Below, piece by piece: positions 30,680 through 38,960 of a DNA stretch of 45,384 bases (position 1 is its first letter; each line of letters begins with the position of its first letter). The DNA is from an uncultured Clostridia bacterium. Its GTDB lineage: Bacteria; Bacillota; Clostridia; Christensenellales; Aristaeellaceae. The stretch covers positions 1 through 45,384 of the forward strand of contig CAMVEB010000031.1 in assembly GCA_947166385.1 (NCBI GenBank), written 5' to 3'. The notes under the pieces are model-generated. The model was not told where the DNA came from. It made no database searches and saw only the letters and a program-made list of their open reading frames with translations. Both the position numbers and the translations under genes were made by a program.

Positions 30680-31849
30680 ATGGAAGTCCGTCTGCTGCAG
30701 GGAGAGGAACGTTTTGAAGCCCGGATGATTGCGACGCTGGCTTTTCACAGTCGGCTGGAGGATTTGGAAAAAGCCCGCGAGGATAGCATGAAGGAGACGT
30801 ATCAGCACTGGGGAGCTTTCCATGAGGATGGCACGCTGATGGCGCATATGATCAACCACCGGTTCATCAGCTGGCTGGACGGCGCGCAGATCCGCAACGG
30901 CGGAATCGGCGCGGTTTCCACGCTCCCGGAGTACAGGGCGGAAGGCGCGATCCGGGAGATCTTCCTGAAGCTTCTTCCCTTTGCCTTCGCGGACGGGGAA
31001 GTGATCTCCACGCTGTACCCGTTCAGTCACGCGTTCTATCGGAAATTCGGATATGAAACCGTCTGCTGGCAGAATGTGTATGAGTTCAGTCCCCAGGTGC
31101 TGAAGGGCTATGTTTTCCGCGGAAAGACCAGGCTGTGGAAGCAGGGCGAACCGGTTTCTGACTGGACCGCGCTGTACAACCGCTTTGCCGCTTCTTTCAA
31201 TCTGGCCATTCTCCGGGATGACGAAAAAACGGCGAAGCTGCTGAAAGGGGAGTTTTACAGGGACCGGAAGTTCTGTTATATGCTGTCTGCGGGAGACCGG
31301 CCTGTCGCGTACCTGGTTTTTCAGGATGTTCGCCATGATCCGCAGGCGATTCTGGAGGTGAAGGATCTGGCCTGGGACGGGCCGGAAGGATTCCGGGCGA
31401 TTCTCGGCTTCCTGGCCCGGTTTTCGGCGGATTATGGGGTCATCCGGCTTTTCCTTCCCCGGGATCTGGAGCTGTTGTCCCTGATCCGCAGCCCGCTGGC
31501 CTACGACATCCAGAAGACGACGCGTCAGAACTATATGATCCGGGTGGTTAACGCGGCCAGGGCCCTGGAGACGATCCGGAAACCGGCAGGCGCCCGCTTC
31601 ACGGTTCGCGTTTCGGATGAACTGATCCCGGAGAACAACGGAACCTGGGAAGTCACGGACACCGGGGTGGCCCTCACGGACCGGGATCCGGACCTGCGGG
31701 TGTCGGAGAAAGCGCTGGGACAGCTGGTCTCCGGCGCGGTCAGCCTTCCGGAGGCCCTTTACCGGGAGGATACGGAAGTTCTGGGGAATCGGGAAACGCT
31801 GGAAAAGGTTTTCGTCCGGAAACCGATCCTGGTGGAGGATCATTACTGA
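30680..31849 (+). CDS. Eis-like GNAT acetyltransferase with SCP2 tail
   Basis: ATG 30680 is chosen, with GGGGATAAAGAAG before it; an in-frame ATG at 30614 overlaps yggS. The 389-aa product has the Eis architecture: GNAT domain 1 (IGAVSTLPEYRAEGAIREIFLKLL), an adjacent second GNAT-like domain and an SCP2-like end (FTVRVSDELIPENNG, LGQLVSGAVSLPEAL). The conserved PFSHAFYRKFGYE is present. Eis proteins acetylate aminoglycosides at several amines; the true substrate here is unknown. It ends the plus-strand run. Confidence 0.88.
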   Translation: MEVRLLQGEERFEARMIATLAFHSRLEDLEKAREDSMKETYQHWGAFHEDGTLMAHMINHRFISWLDGAQIRNGGIGAVSTLPEYRAEGAIREIFLKLLPFAFADGEVISTLYPFSHAFYRKFGYETVCWQNVYEFSPQVLKGYVFRGKTRLWKQGEPVSDWTALYNRFAASFNLAILRDDEKTAKLLKGEFYRDRKFCYMLSAGDRPVAYLVFQDVRHDPQAILEVKDLAWDGPEGFRAILGFLARFSADYGVIRLFLPRDLELLSLIRSPLAYDIQKTTRQNYMIRVVNAARALETIRKPAGARFTVRVSDELIPENNGTWEVTDTGVALTDRDPDLRVSEKALGQLVSGAVSLPEALYREDTEVLGNRETLEKVFVRKPILVEDHY

Positions 31850-31875
31850 CCCGGAGCAAGATCATGACAAAAAAG

Positions 31876-31902
31876 CAGCCGGCGCGCGTGGCCGGCTGTT
31901 TT
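31876..31902. terminator. Bidirectional terminator
   Basis: CAGCCGGC (31876-31883) and GCCGGCTG (31891-31898) form an 8-bp stem. The plus side reads TTTTCTT and the minus side CTTTTTTG. It separates the convergent Eis-like and GGDEF genes. Confidence 0.82.
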
Positions 31903-31911
31903 CTTGTGACC

Positions 31912-32628
31912 TCAGACATCATACTTTTTCAGAAGGAGATCCAGCCCTTCCCGCAGGAGGATGGCTTCTCCCACGCCTTCCTTTTTGGCCAGCTTGGCCA
32001 GGCGCTGCAGCTGATCCTGGGTGAAGTGGCTGGTCTTGGGAACCATTTTCTCTTCCTTGGCCATGGCGACTTTTCCGCGGCCGCTGACCTTGGCGCGGAA
32101 GAGGGCGCCGTCCGCTTTCCGAATCAGCTCCGGGCAGCGGGAAGCATCCTCAAAGGCGGTGGCCATCCCGATGGTAATGCTCTGGGGTTCGCCGTCCGGG
32201 GTGGTGACGTGGTAGCCGTTCTTCAGATCGTTCAGGAACAGGAAGATTTCCTCCCGCTCCATCGTGCCGTGGAAAATGATGCCGAATTCATCCCCGCCGA
32301 TCCGGTAGATTTTCGCCTCTTCCGGCACGGCCCCGGCGATATACCGCCCCAGCTCAATCAGTACGCGGTCTCCCTCCTCGGGGCCGAAATCCCTGTTGAT
32401 ATGGTCAAAATGATCACAGTCGATCAGAGCGATGGCAACAACTTCCCCGCGTTCCTCCGCGCCTCCGGCCAGGATCTCCGTCAGATCCCGGTCAAATGCC
32501 TCCCCCACCGGGAACTGCAGCGCGTCGTTGACAGCGGTGACCTTTCTCTCGGCGTGGCTGCGCCCCAGCGCCTGATGGTCCTCCACCGTAATGGGACGGA
32601 ATCCGCTTTCTCCTGCTTTCTTTGCCAT
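31912..32628 (-). CDS. GGDEF diguanylate cyclase with C-terminal ribbon-helix-helix-like tail
   Basis: ATG 32628 follows GGAGAAAGG; the earlier start at 32652 has none. Residues 1-185 of 238 hold a GGDEF domain with IALIDCDHFDHIN, the active-site YRIGGDEFGI, ITIGMATAF and RKADGALFRAK; no RxxD inhibitory site precedes it. The last 40 residues (SHFTQDQLQRLAKLAKKEG then EAILLREGLDLLLKKY) match the strand-helix-helix pattern of MetJ/Arc/CopG DNA-binding domains. The basic linker KVSGRGKVAMAKEEKM joins them. It should make cyclic-di-GMP and may bind DNA. Confidence 0.88.
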   Translation of the reverse strand: MAKKAGESGFRPITVEDHQALGRSHAERKVTAVNDALQFPVGEAFDRDLTEILAGGAEERGEVVAIALIDCDHFDHINRDFGPEEGDRVLIELGRYIAGAVPEEAKIYRIGGDEFGIIFHGTMEREEIFLFLNDLKNGYHVTTPDGEPQSITIGMATAFEDASRCPELIRKADGALFRAKVSGRGKVAMAKEEKMVPKTSHFTQDQLQRLAKLAKKEGVGEAILLREGLDLLLKKYDV

Positions 32629-32676
32629 GGTGCCTTTCTCCTTTCGTTTCATCAGATTCTATTTCAAAAATCATCT

Positions 32677-32699
32677 ATCAGCATATTACTCGCGATATA
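32677..32699. promoter_or_regulatory. Inverted repeat near the GGDEF gene start
   Basis: CATATTA and TAATATG form 7-bp arms around a TCGCGA-containing core. The site lies in the AT-rich upstream region, where the minus-strand promoter should be. Confidence 0.45.
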
Positions 32700-32745
32700 A
32701 TATGTCGATGAATGATTTATAACATATTTCAGATATGATGTCAAT

Positions 32746-32766
32746 ATATTATTTCATAAATAATAT
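32746..32766. promoter_or_regulatory. 21-bp perfect palindrome between divergent genes
   Basis: ATATTATTT and AAATAATAT are perfect arms around CAT. The palindrome lies 118 bp before the GGDEF-RHH gene and 80-95 bp before the divergent secreted-protein gene. It is a candidate operator for the ribbon-helix-helix tail. Confidence 0.5.
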
Positions 32767-32802
32767 CTAAAACAGAATATGATGAAATCCGTCCGCGTGT
32801 GG

Positions 32803-32808
32803 TATAAT
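32803..32808 (+). promoter_or_regulatory. Extended -10 promoter of the secreted Cys/His repeat gene
   Basis: TGGTATAAT provides a perfect -10 with a TGn extension, 33 bp before the start codon. The -35 region is poor (TGATGA). Confidence 0.55.
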
Positions 32809-32840
32809 TATCTGGATAGATTCAAAAAAGGGGAGGCGGA

Positions 32841-34580
32841 ATGCTGATGAAGAAACGGACGCGGGTGATCCTGGCCTTGCTGGCCGGACTCTGTCTTCTG
32901 GCGGGGATGGTCAGGGCGGAGGAAACAGCTCCCTGCGATCACCGGTGGGAACTGGTGAAAAGTGTTCCGCCGACCTGCACGGAGAAAGGGAAGGACACCT
33001 ACCGCTGCCCGCTGTGTAAGAAGCGGAAATCCGTGAAGACGGACGCGCTGGGGCATGAATGGGGGGTCTGTACGGTGGTTCGGGCCGCCACCTGCACGGA
33101 GGACGGACTGATCCGCTGCTTCTGTTCCCGGAATTCCAGCCATTTTGAGGACAAGATCCAGCCCGCCATGGGGCATGAATGGGAGGACTGGCGGATCGTG
33201 CTGCCGGCCGGAGCGGACAGGACCGGACTGGAGGAGCGCCGGTGCACCCGCTGCGGCAGCACCGAGCAGCGAAAAATTCCGGCGCTTTCCGGAGAACAGG
33301 ATCCCCTGGAGACGTCGGGACAGTTCGGTATGGAAGAGAATCTGGTTGAGCTGGACAGCAAACAGCGGGAATGGCTGGAATACCGGTGTTCGCTTCCGGA
33401 CGGCGGCCTGATTCTGACCGGCGGAATGCGTTTGTCCGGAGCCGGAAAAGAAACAGGCTCCTATGTGCTGTGCCTGAATGCGGATCGGACAGTACGCTGG
33501 GAGTATACAGACCGTGAAAAGAACGGATATACATCCGCTGAGGAAGCCGTTGTTCTTTCGGATGGGTCAATCGCTGTCGTTGTCTGGGATTATCCCCGAA
33601 AGATCGCGGTAAAGTTTTTCACTCCCCAGGGGAAGCGCGCGGGGAAAAATCTTGATCTGACCAGAATATGCGGGGCAAGAGGCCAGCTGTCTGATATCAC
33701 GCCTTCTTTCATCATAAAAAGTGACTTTCTGGGCAGCGTCACTGATCAGGATTTCCGTTATGAAACAACCCTGTATAACTGGAAGGGAAAAGAGATTTCC
33801 CGGTATAACGGGGACGTTGTGTACGGGGGGATAGGCTTTTTGGTCAAAGGAAGCGAAGAACTGGTGACCTATGGCCAGGATACCTCTTACAGCAGCCATG
33901 CGAAGTTCACGAAGACAGACTGGTCCCAGGGCAGCGTCCTGTGGGACACCGTCCTGGATTATCAGCAGCCTGACACGGACAACGCTGTCCTGCGAAACGT
34001 TGTGAAAACAGAAGACGGCGGATACATCGGTTTTCTTCGGGAGGGGAAACTCCTGGCGGACGGCGATGAATATGCGTATACATACTGCCTGGTCCGGTTT
34101 GATGCAGAAGGACGACTCCTGTGGATCAGAGACACGGAAAGCCTGTACCGCGACGGGCTCCTGACGAATCTGTTTTCCTGGAACGGGCTGATCGTCATGC
34201 AATGCGAAAGCGGGGAAAACGAAAGCTGGAGCAGGGGGGAGCCCATCCGTTTCCTTTGGACCGACATGAACGGAACCGAACTTGGAACCACCGAACTGAC
34301 GCTGAGGCCTGAAAATTTCCGCCTGATTCGGGATCGGCAGGCTCCGGAGGAAGAAGGGGTATACCAATACCCCGTGCTCGGAATAGACCGGATGATCCGC
34401 ATGGAAGACGGACTGTGGGCGTTTGCGACACTGTACATCGCGGAAAAACACCCCGGTGACGAAAGAATTCACTATCCGCCGGAGGACCATGAGTATGTGA
34501 TGATCAGGATTCCGGAATGCTGGCCAAGTTCAGAAGTGAAGGAATCGTGGAATGAAAACCATTGGTTTGGACAGATCTGA
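32841..34580 (+). CDS. Secreted protein with Cys/His/Trp repeats
   Basis: The 579-aa protein begins with a signal peptide (MKKRTRVILALLAGLCLLAGM; ATG 32841 or 32847) ending near ARAEE-type cleavage. Residues 28-145 hold about three copies of a unit with TCTxxG...RCxxC...GHEW (HRWELV, GHEWGVCTV, GHEWEDWRIV), common in clostridial surface proteins and perhaps metal- or disulfide-stabilised. The rest is a beta-rich region with recurring strands (GGLILTGGM, DGSIAVVVWDYP, EDGGYIGFLREG), reminiscent of a propeller. Its last 20 or so residues are read out of frame through a regulator fragment. The function is unknown. Confidence 0.78.
   Translation: MLMKKRTRVILALLAGLCLLAGMVRAEETAPCDHRWELVKSVPPTCTEKGKDTYRCPLCKKRKSVKTDALGHEWGVCTVVRAATCTEDGLIRCFCSRNSSHFEDKIQPAMGHEWEDWRIVLPAGADRTGLEERRCTRCGSTEQRKIPALSGEQDPLETSGQFGMEENLVELDSKQREWLEYRCSLPDGGLILTGGMRLSGAGKETGSYVLCLNADRTVRWEYTDREKNGYTSAEEAVVLSDGSIAVVVWDYPRKIAVKFFTPQGKRAGKNLDLTRICGARGQLSDITPSFIIKSDFLGSVTDQDFRYETTLYNWKGKEISRYNGDVVYGGIGFLVKGSEELVTYGQDTSYSSHAKFTKTDWSQGSVLWDTVLDYQQPDTDNAVLRNVVKTEDGGYIGFLREGKLLADGDEYAYTYCLVRFDAEGRLLWIRDTESLYRDGLLTNLFSWNGLIVMQCESGENESWSRGEPIRFLWTDMNGTELGTTELTLRPENFRLIRDRQAPEEEGVYQYPVLGIDRMIRMEDGLWAFATLYIAEKHPGDERIHYPPEDHEYVMIRIPECWPSSEVKESWNENHWFGQI
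34516..34553 (+). pseudogene. Buried fragment of a regulator gene (MLAKFRSEGIVE)
   Basis: In a frame other than that of the secreted protein, these bases read MLAKFRSEGIVE and stop. They match 39015-39052 at 33 of 38 bases by eye, with every difference a transition. In that shared frame the changes are two silent, one N/S and one I/V. The peptide resembles the recognition-helix/wing end of Crp/Fnr-type regulators. Confidence 0.45.
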
Positions 34581-34650
34581 ACAGGAAAAGACAGGACGAT
34601 ACCTTTCTCACAGGATATAATGATCCCATCAAGGAAAGGGGGTGCAGGCG

Positions 34651-35544
34651 ATGGAGTGGCTTACCAGCATTCGTACCGCTATTGATTACATGGAGAATCA
34701 TTTGGAAGACAACATCAGTGCGCAGGATGTTGCCGACCACGTGTATCTTTCACCTTTCTTCCTTCAGAAGGGCTTTTCGCTGATGACCGGGTATGGGATT
34801 GGAGAATACATCCGAAACCGCAGATTGTATCTGGCGGCGCTTGACCTGAAGGAAACGAAGGATAAAGTGATCGATATTGCACTGCGATACTGTTACGAAA
34901 CGCCGGAGAGCTTTACGAAAGCCTTTTCCCGGTTCCATGGTGTAACGCCTTCACAGGTACGTAGCGGAGCTTCGATAACCACCTTCCTTCCCCTGACAAT
35001 TACATTATCCATTCAGGGAGGTAAGCAGATGGACTACAAGATCACACCGATGTTTCCGTTTAAGGTAATCGGCTTTCAGAAGGTATTTGACAATGAGACT
35101 GCATACACTGAGATTCCAAAGTACTGGGATGAGATATGCGAGAAATATGCATTCAATGTATATGCCGGGAATGCACCGGCGAATCCTTACGAGCAGGCAC
35201 TGGTGGACAATTGTATCGGCGAGTATGGTATCTGCATAGATGATATAGGAGACGGGAAGTTCCGGTATCTCGTTGCCGGTAAATACACAGGCGGAAATGT
35301 GCCGGAAGGTATGGTCGTCTATGAATTTCCCCGCAGTGACTGGGCAGTATTCAACTGTATCGGACCAATCCCGGAAGCGCTTCAGGCTGTGAACACTCGA
35401 ATCTTTCAAGAATGGCTCCCCGGCAATCCAGAGTATGAACTGTGTGGAAATGCCAGTGTAGAGTGGTATGACTGTGTCAATGGCGAAAAGACGGACCCGG
35501 ATTATCATAGTGCAATCTGGGTACCGGTAAAGAAAAGAACATAA
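34651..35544 (+). CDS. AraC-family regulator with GyrI-like effector domain
   Basis: ATG 34651 is preferred over GTG 34642; AAAGGGGG lies upstream. The 297-aa protein has an N-terminal AraC double helix-turn-helix (residues 1-105: NISAQDVADHVYLSPFFLQKGFS, then DIALRYCYETPESFTKAFSRFHGVTPSQVR). A GyrI-like ligand domain follows at about 125-297 (FPFKVIGFQKVF, YRYLVAG-type FRYLVAGKYTGG, YEFPRSDWAVF, EWLPGNPEYEL). This is the Rob/BltR-like order used to sense drugs or small hydrophobics. Its codon use is more AT-rich than its neighbours. The target is unknown. Confidence 0.92.
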   Translation: MEWLTSIRTAIDYMENHLEDNISAQDVADHVYLSPFFLQKGFSLMTGYGIGEYIRNRRLYLAALDLKETKDKVIDIALRYCYETPESFTKAFSRFHGVTPSQVRSGASITTFLPLTITLSIQGGKQMDYKITPMFPFKVIGFQKVFDNETAYTEIPKYWDEICEKYAFNVYAGNAPANPYEQALVDNCIGEYGICIDDIGDGKFRYLVAGKYTGGNVPEGMVVYEFPRSDWAVFNCIGPIPEALQAVNTRIFQEWLPGNPEYELCGNASVEWYDCVNGEKTDPDYHSAIWVPVKKRT

Positions 35545-35562
35545 TTCCAGCTGCATGAAGAT

Positions 35563-35599
35563 GCTCCCGGTCACCGGCGACAAACCGATGATCGGGAGC
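35563..35599 (+). terminator. Terminator-like hairpin after the AraC gene
   Basis: GCTCCCGGTCA (35563-35573) and TGATCGGGAGC (35589-35599) give 11 pairs with one G-T. TTGCTTTATCC follows, a weak T-tract. Confidence 0.55.
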
Positions 35600-35604
35600 T
35601 TGCT

Positions 35605-35760
35605 TTATCCTTGATTCCAGTAATCGATCATGCCTTGCTCGTGGTCGCGCTCACAGGACAGGCGTTCATCTCTTCCGACATAGATCGCGGAATATGGCTC
35701 TCCAGCCTTATTCAGGAATCGGTGGAGATTAGCATAGTTTTTCAGACCGGCATCGTAAAC
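35605..35760 (-). pseudogene. C-terminal fragment of an unidentified gene cut by an IS
   Basis: About 50 residues are open to a stop at 35605 (LKNYANLHRFLNKAGEPYSA then GRDERLSCERDHEQG). The frame runs on into transposase DNA on the other strand and loses meaning there. The junction lies near 35760. The protein family is not recognised. Confidence 0.4.
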
Positions 35761-35763
35761 CTT

Positions 35764-36066
35764 AAGACCACAAAAGAAAGGCATTACCATCTTCTGTCTA
35801 TTGATGATGTACACGAGTATGCCTTGGCCGCAAGAAGCCACTGGGGAGTTGAAAGTTCATTGCATTGGTGCCTGGATGTTACTTTCCGTGAAGATCACTC
35901 CAGAATGCGCGCTGATCATACAGCTGAAAACTTTTGTGTAGTCAGGCATATTGTACTCAATGTACTAAAGTCGATGGACGACAAAATGTCGATCGCTCGC
36001 CGACGTCGTCATTGCGCTTACGACGATGACTATCTCGAGAAAGTTATCCGGAAGATTCATGCGTGA
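35764..36066 (+). mobile_element. ISAs1-type transposase remnant (C-terminal third)
   Basis: The frame reads TKERHYHLLSIDD, RSHWGVESSLHWCLDVTFREDH and NVLKSMDDKMSIARRRRH, the C-terminal end of ISAs1/H-repeat-associated transposases. The HWG..LHW.LDVTF.ED signature carries the last catalytic acid. About 250 upstream residues are missing and the frame has no proper start. The fragment abuts the truncated minus-strand gene, which suggests insertion followed by deletion. Confidence 0.8.
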
Positions 36067-36091
36067 GCCGTGTTTCCTGAAGCACAAAGCC

Positions 36092-36120
36092 TTTCCATTT
36101 CTTGCTTGATATGCTATAAT
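36092..36120 (+). promoter_or_regulatory. Promoter of sstT-sdaA
   Basis: TATAAT (36115-36120) has a TGC extension and a weak TTTCCA -35 at 17-bp spacing. It lies 103 bp before the transporter start. Confidence 0.55.
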
Positions 36121-36222
36121 GAAAAAAGCGAAAGACCACGATTGCTTATTCAGAAATCAATCATGGCCATATGTGAAAGACAGGTTTCCCGATCAAACAG
36201 AAAACGGAAAGGAGCTTTTTTA

Positions 36223-37449
36223 ATGAAAGCAATCGGCAAAATCTGGAATGGAACCTCTCTGATTGTCAAAATTTTGGTCGGTCTGGTGCTCGGCACCCTA
36301 TTCGGGCTGCTGACGCCTCAGGCCACCTTTCTCACCATTCTGGGCGATCTGTTCGTCGGCGCGCTGAAGGGCATTGCGCCCTTGCTGGTCTTTGTGCTGG
36401 TCATCAGCTCCCTGGCGAACGCCACCGGCAGCATCGGCAAACGCTTTACGATGGTGATCGCGCTGTATCTGGCGAGCACGCTGATCGCGGCCATCATGGC
36501 CGTGATCGCCAGCTTCCTTTTCCCCATGACCATCAAGCTGACCACCGGCGACATTGGTTCCACACCTCCCGGAGGGCTCCTGGAAATCTTCAAGTCCATC
36601 CTGGGCAATATCGTGCAGAATCCCATCACGGCCATCGGCACCGCCAACTATATCGGCGTGCTGGCATGGGCGGTGATGCTGGGGCTCGCGTTCAAGGCCT
36701 TTGCTTCCCCGAACCTCAAAACCTCCCTGCAGAACATCTCTGACGCCGTATCCCAGGTCGTCCGCTGGATCATCGGCCTGGCGCCCTTCGGCATTCTCGG
36801 CCTGGTGTTCACCGCGGTTTCCACCAGCGGGCTGTCCATTTTCGCGGATTACGGCAAGCTGCTGTTCCTGCTCGTTGGAACAATGGCCTTCGTGACGCTC
36901 GTCAGCAATCCCCTTATCGTGGGCCTGACCCTTCGCCGCAACCCCTATCCGCTGGTATTCAAATGCCTGCGGGAAAGCGGCATTACCGCTTTCTTCACCA
37001 GAAGCTCCGCTGCCAATATTCCCGTGAATATGTCCCTGTGCGAGCGGCTCGGGTTGGACAAGGATTTCTATTCCGTGTCCATCCCCCTCGGCGCGACGAT
37101 CAATATGGACGGCGCCGCCGTGGTCATTACCATCATGACGCTGGCGGCGGCGCATACGCTGGGCGTCAGCGTATCCTTTGTCAGCGCGATTGTCCTGAGC
37201 ATCCTGGCCACCCTCGGCGCCTGCGGCACTTCGGGCGTGGCCGGCGGCTCCCTGCTGCTGATCCCGATGGCCTGCTCCATGTTTGGCATCAATAATGATA
37301 TTGCCATGCAGGTCGTGGCGGTGGGCTTCATCATCAGCGTCATTCAGGATTCCTGCGAAACAGCCATCAACTCCTCCGGCGACGTGCTGTTTACCGCCAC
37401 AGCGGAATTCCGGGAGTGGATCAAGGCGGGCCGGAAGCTTCCTCTGTAA
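36223..37449 (+). CDS. sstT: Sodium/serine-threonine symporter SstT
   Basis: ATG 36223 has AAGGAGC upstream. The 408-aa protein is a dicarboxylate/amino acid:cation symporter (DAACS) with about eight helices and two re-entrant loops. Signature TFFTRSSAAN-like ITAFFTRSSAANIPVN, IPLGATINMDGAA and the C-terminal GVAGGSLLLIP and SCETAINSSGDVLF are present, as in SstT. It imports serine and threonine with sodium. Serine deaminase follows 90 bp downstream on the same strand, so the pair feeds serine to pyruvate. Confidence 0.95.
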   Translation: MKAIGKIWNGTSLIVKILVGLVLGTLFGLLTPQATFLTILGDLFVGALKGIAPLLVFVLVISSLANATGSIGKRFTMVIALYLASTLIAAIMAVIASFLFPMTIKLTTGDIGSTPPGGLLEIFKSILGNIVQNPITAIGTANYIGVLAWAVMLGLAFKAFASPNLKTSLQNISDAVSQVVRWIIGLAPFGILGLVFTAVSTSGLSIFADYGKLLFLLVGTMAFVTLVSNPLIVGLTLRRNPYPLVFKCLRESGITAFFTRSSAANIPVNMSLCERLGLDKDFYSVSIPLGATINMDGAAVVITIMTLAAAHTLGVSVSFVSAIVLSILATLGACGTSGVAGGSLLLIPMACSMFGINNDIAMQVVAVGFIISVIQDSCETAINSSGDVLFTATAEFREWIKAGRKLPL

Positions 37450-37483
37450 GTCCCAGCCAGGATTTGACCAGAAAAAGAAATAC

Positions 37484-37500
37484 GCCCCCGCGGCGGGGGC
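37484..37500. other. GC-only hairpin between sstT and sdaA
   Basis: GCCCCCG and CGGGGGC form a 7-bp all-GC stem with a CGG loop, 40 bp before the sdaA start. There is no T-run on the plus strand. It may reduce read-through or protect the upstream mRNA end. Confidence 0.55.
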
Positions 37501-37539
37501 AGCAAACAGAAACCCGGTTGAATGTGGAGGCAGAACGGT

Positions 37540-38751
37540 ATGAAATCCATTCAGGAAATCTTCAAGATCGGCAAGGGACCATCCAGTTCCCACACGATTG
37601 GACCGGAACGGGCGGCGACGCTGTTCAAAAACGAGCATCCCGACGCGGACGGTTATCGGGTCATTCTCTATGAATCCCTGAGCAAGACAGGGAAAGGCCA
37701 CGGCACGGACCGCGTGCTGCGGGAAGTTCTTTCACCAAAGCCCACGGAGATCGTTTTTGCGGCGGAATCGCCCGCTGACCTGCCGCATCCGAATACCATG
37801 GACTTTGAAGCCATTCATGACGGTCAGGTTTCGGACCGCCTGCGGGTGCTGTCCATCGGGGGCGGGGATATTCGCGTGGAAGGTCAGCCGGGGCGTGAGC
37901 CTCCGGAAGTCTATCCGGAGAACACCTATGCCGAAGTGGAACAGTTCCTGCGCTTCCGCGGACTGAATCTGGCGGAGTACGTGGAATTCAATGAAGGGGA
38001 AGAAATCTGGCCTTTCCTGGAAAAGGTCTGGGCCGCGATGAAAAACGCCATCGAGGAAGGCCTTCATCATGAGGGCGAGCTGCCCGGCGGACTGCATATT
38101 CTGCGGAAAGCGAAGCTGCTGTTTAACCAGAGCATCGAGAACGAGCTGCCCCAGGTGCGCGAATGCCGGATTCTCTCCGCCTACGCGTTCGCAGTCAGCG
38201 AGCAGAACGCGGACTGCGGCACCATCGTTACCGCGCCAACATGCGGCGCCTGCGGCATTCTGCCCGCGGTACTGCGTTACGCCCAGGAAACAAACGGCTT
38301 CTCCGATGAACAAATCCTGCATGGACTGGCCGTTGCGGGGCTTTTTGGCAATATCATCAAGCGGAACGCCTCGATCTCCGGCGCGGAGTGCGGCTGCCAG
38401 GCAGAGGTGGGTTCCGCCTGCTCCATGGCTGCCGCGGCGCTGGCCTATCTTTACGGACATCATACCAACCAGATCCAGCACGCGGCGGAAATCGCCCTGG
38501 AGCACCATCTCGGCCTGACCTGCGACCCGATTTGCGGACTGGTGCAGGTGCCCTGTATTGAGCGCAACGCGGTCGCCGCGCGGCGGGCCATGGACGCCTG
38601 CGATCTGGCCAGCTTCCTCGGGGATACACAGCGCATCTCCTTTGACATCGTTGTACGCACAATGTACGAAACGGGCATCAGCATGAACCAGCGCTTCCGC
38701 GAAACCGCGGAGGGCGGGTTGGCCAAGATGTTTGAGCGCCGGAGGAGATGA
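37540..38751 (+). CDS. sdaA: L-serine ammonia-lyase (single-chain, iron-sulfur)
   Basis: ATG 37540 has GGAGG 9 nt upstream. The 403-aa protein joins the beta domain (IGKGPSSSHTIGPERAA) and the alpha domain in one chain. The cysteines for the oxygen-labile [4Fe-4S] cluster are in TAPTCGACGILPAV, AECGCQAEVGSACSM and CDPICGLVQVPC. It converts serine to pyruvate and ammonia in the cytoplasm. With sstT it forms a serine catabolic pair. The order (transporter, then enzyme) and shared strand suggest a single transcript. Confidence 0.96.
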   Translation: MKSIQEIFKIGKGPSSSHTIGPERAATLFKNEHPDADGYRVILYESLSKTGKGHGTDRVLREVLSPKPTEIVFAAESPADLPHPNTMDFEAIHDGQVSDRLRVLSIGGGDIRVEGQPGREPPEVYPENTYAEVEQFLRFRGLNLAEYVEFNEGEEIWPFLEKVWAAMKNAIEEGLHHEGELPGGLHILRKAKLLFNQSIENELPQVRECRILSAYAFAVSEQNADCGTIVTAPTCGACGILPAVLRYAQETNGFSDEQILHGLAVAGLFGNIIKRNASISGAECGCQAEVGSACSMAAAALAYLYGHHTNQIQHAAEIALEHHLGLTCDPICGLVQVPCIERNAVAARRAMDACDLASFLGDTQRISFDIVVRTMYETGISMNQRFRETAEGGLAKMFERRRR

Positions 38752-38784
38752 CGCTTCGTCTCCGGGTCTTGCCGGTATGACCAA

Positions 38785-38960
38785 AGGAAGCTAATACTAA
38801 ACTCAATCTAAAACTATATCATCTTTGGGTGTCTTTTACGCCATGGCGTTGCTTCATTCCGGTCAACGTAGCGCTCCTACGCCTCCCTCCATTCAGCTTA
38901 CCATAAATACCAGATTTACAGGCTGTACGGGCGAATACTTACTCCGGATGGTTTACGCTT
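38785..38960. mobile_element. Possible insertion-sequence end (remnant)
   Basis: The stretch CTAATACTAAACTCAATCTAAAAC followed by GACACCC-like and ATGGCGTAAAAG sequence, then CGTAG-N5-CTACG and polypyrimidine CCTCCCTCC, has the look of a transposase 3' flank and element end. No transposase frame survives, and the identification is by general appearance only. Confidence 0.25.

Noticed and set aside
30080..31843. A 587-aa minus-strand frame opposite yggS and the Eis-like gene
   Set aside because: It spans two real genes antisense and has Pro/Arg/Gln-rich shadow composition.
36298..37701. A 467-aa minus-strand frame opposite sstT
   Set aside because: It is antisense to a conserved transporter; repetitive Asp/Gly/His composition is a codon artefact.
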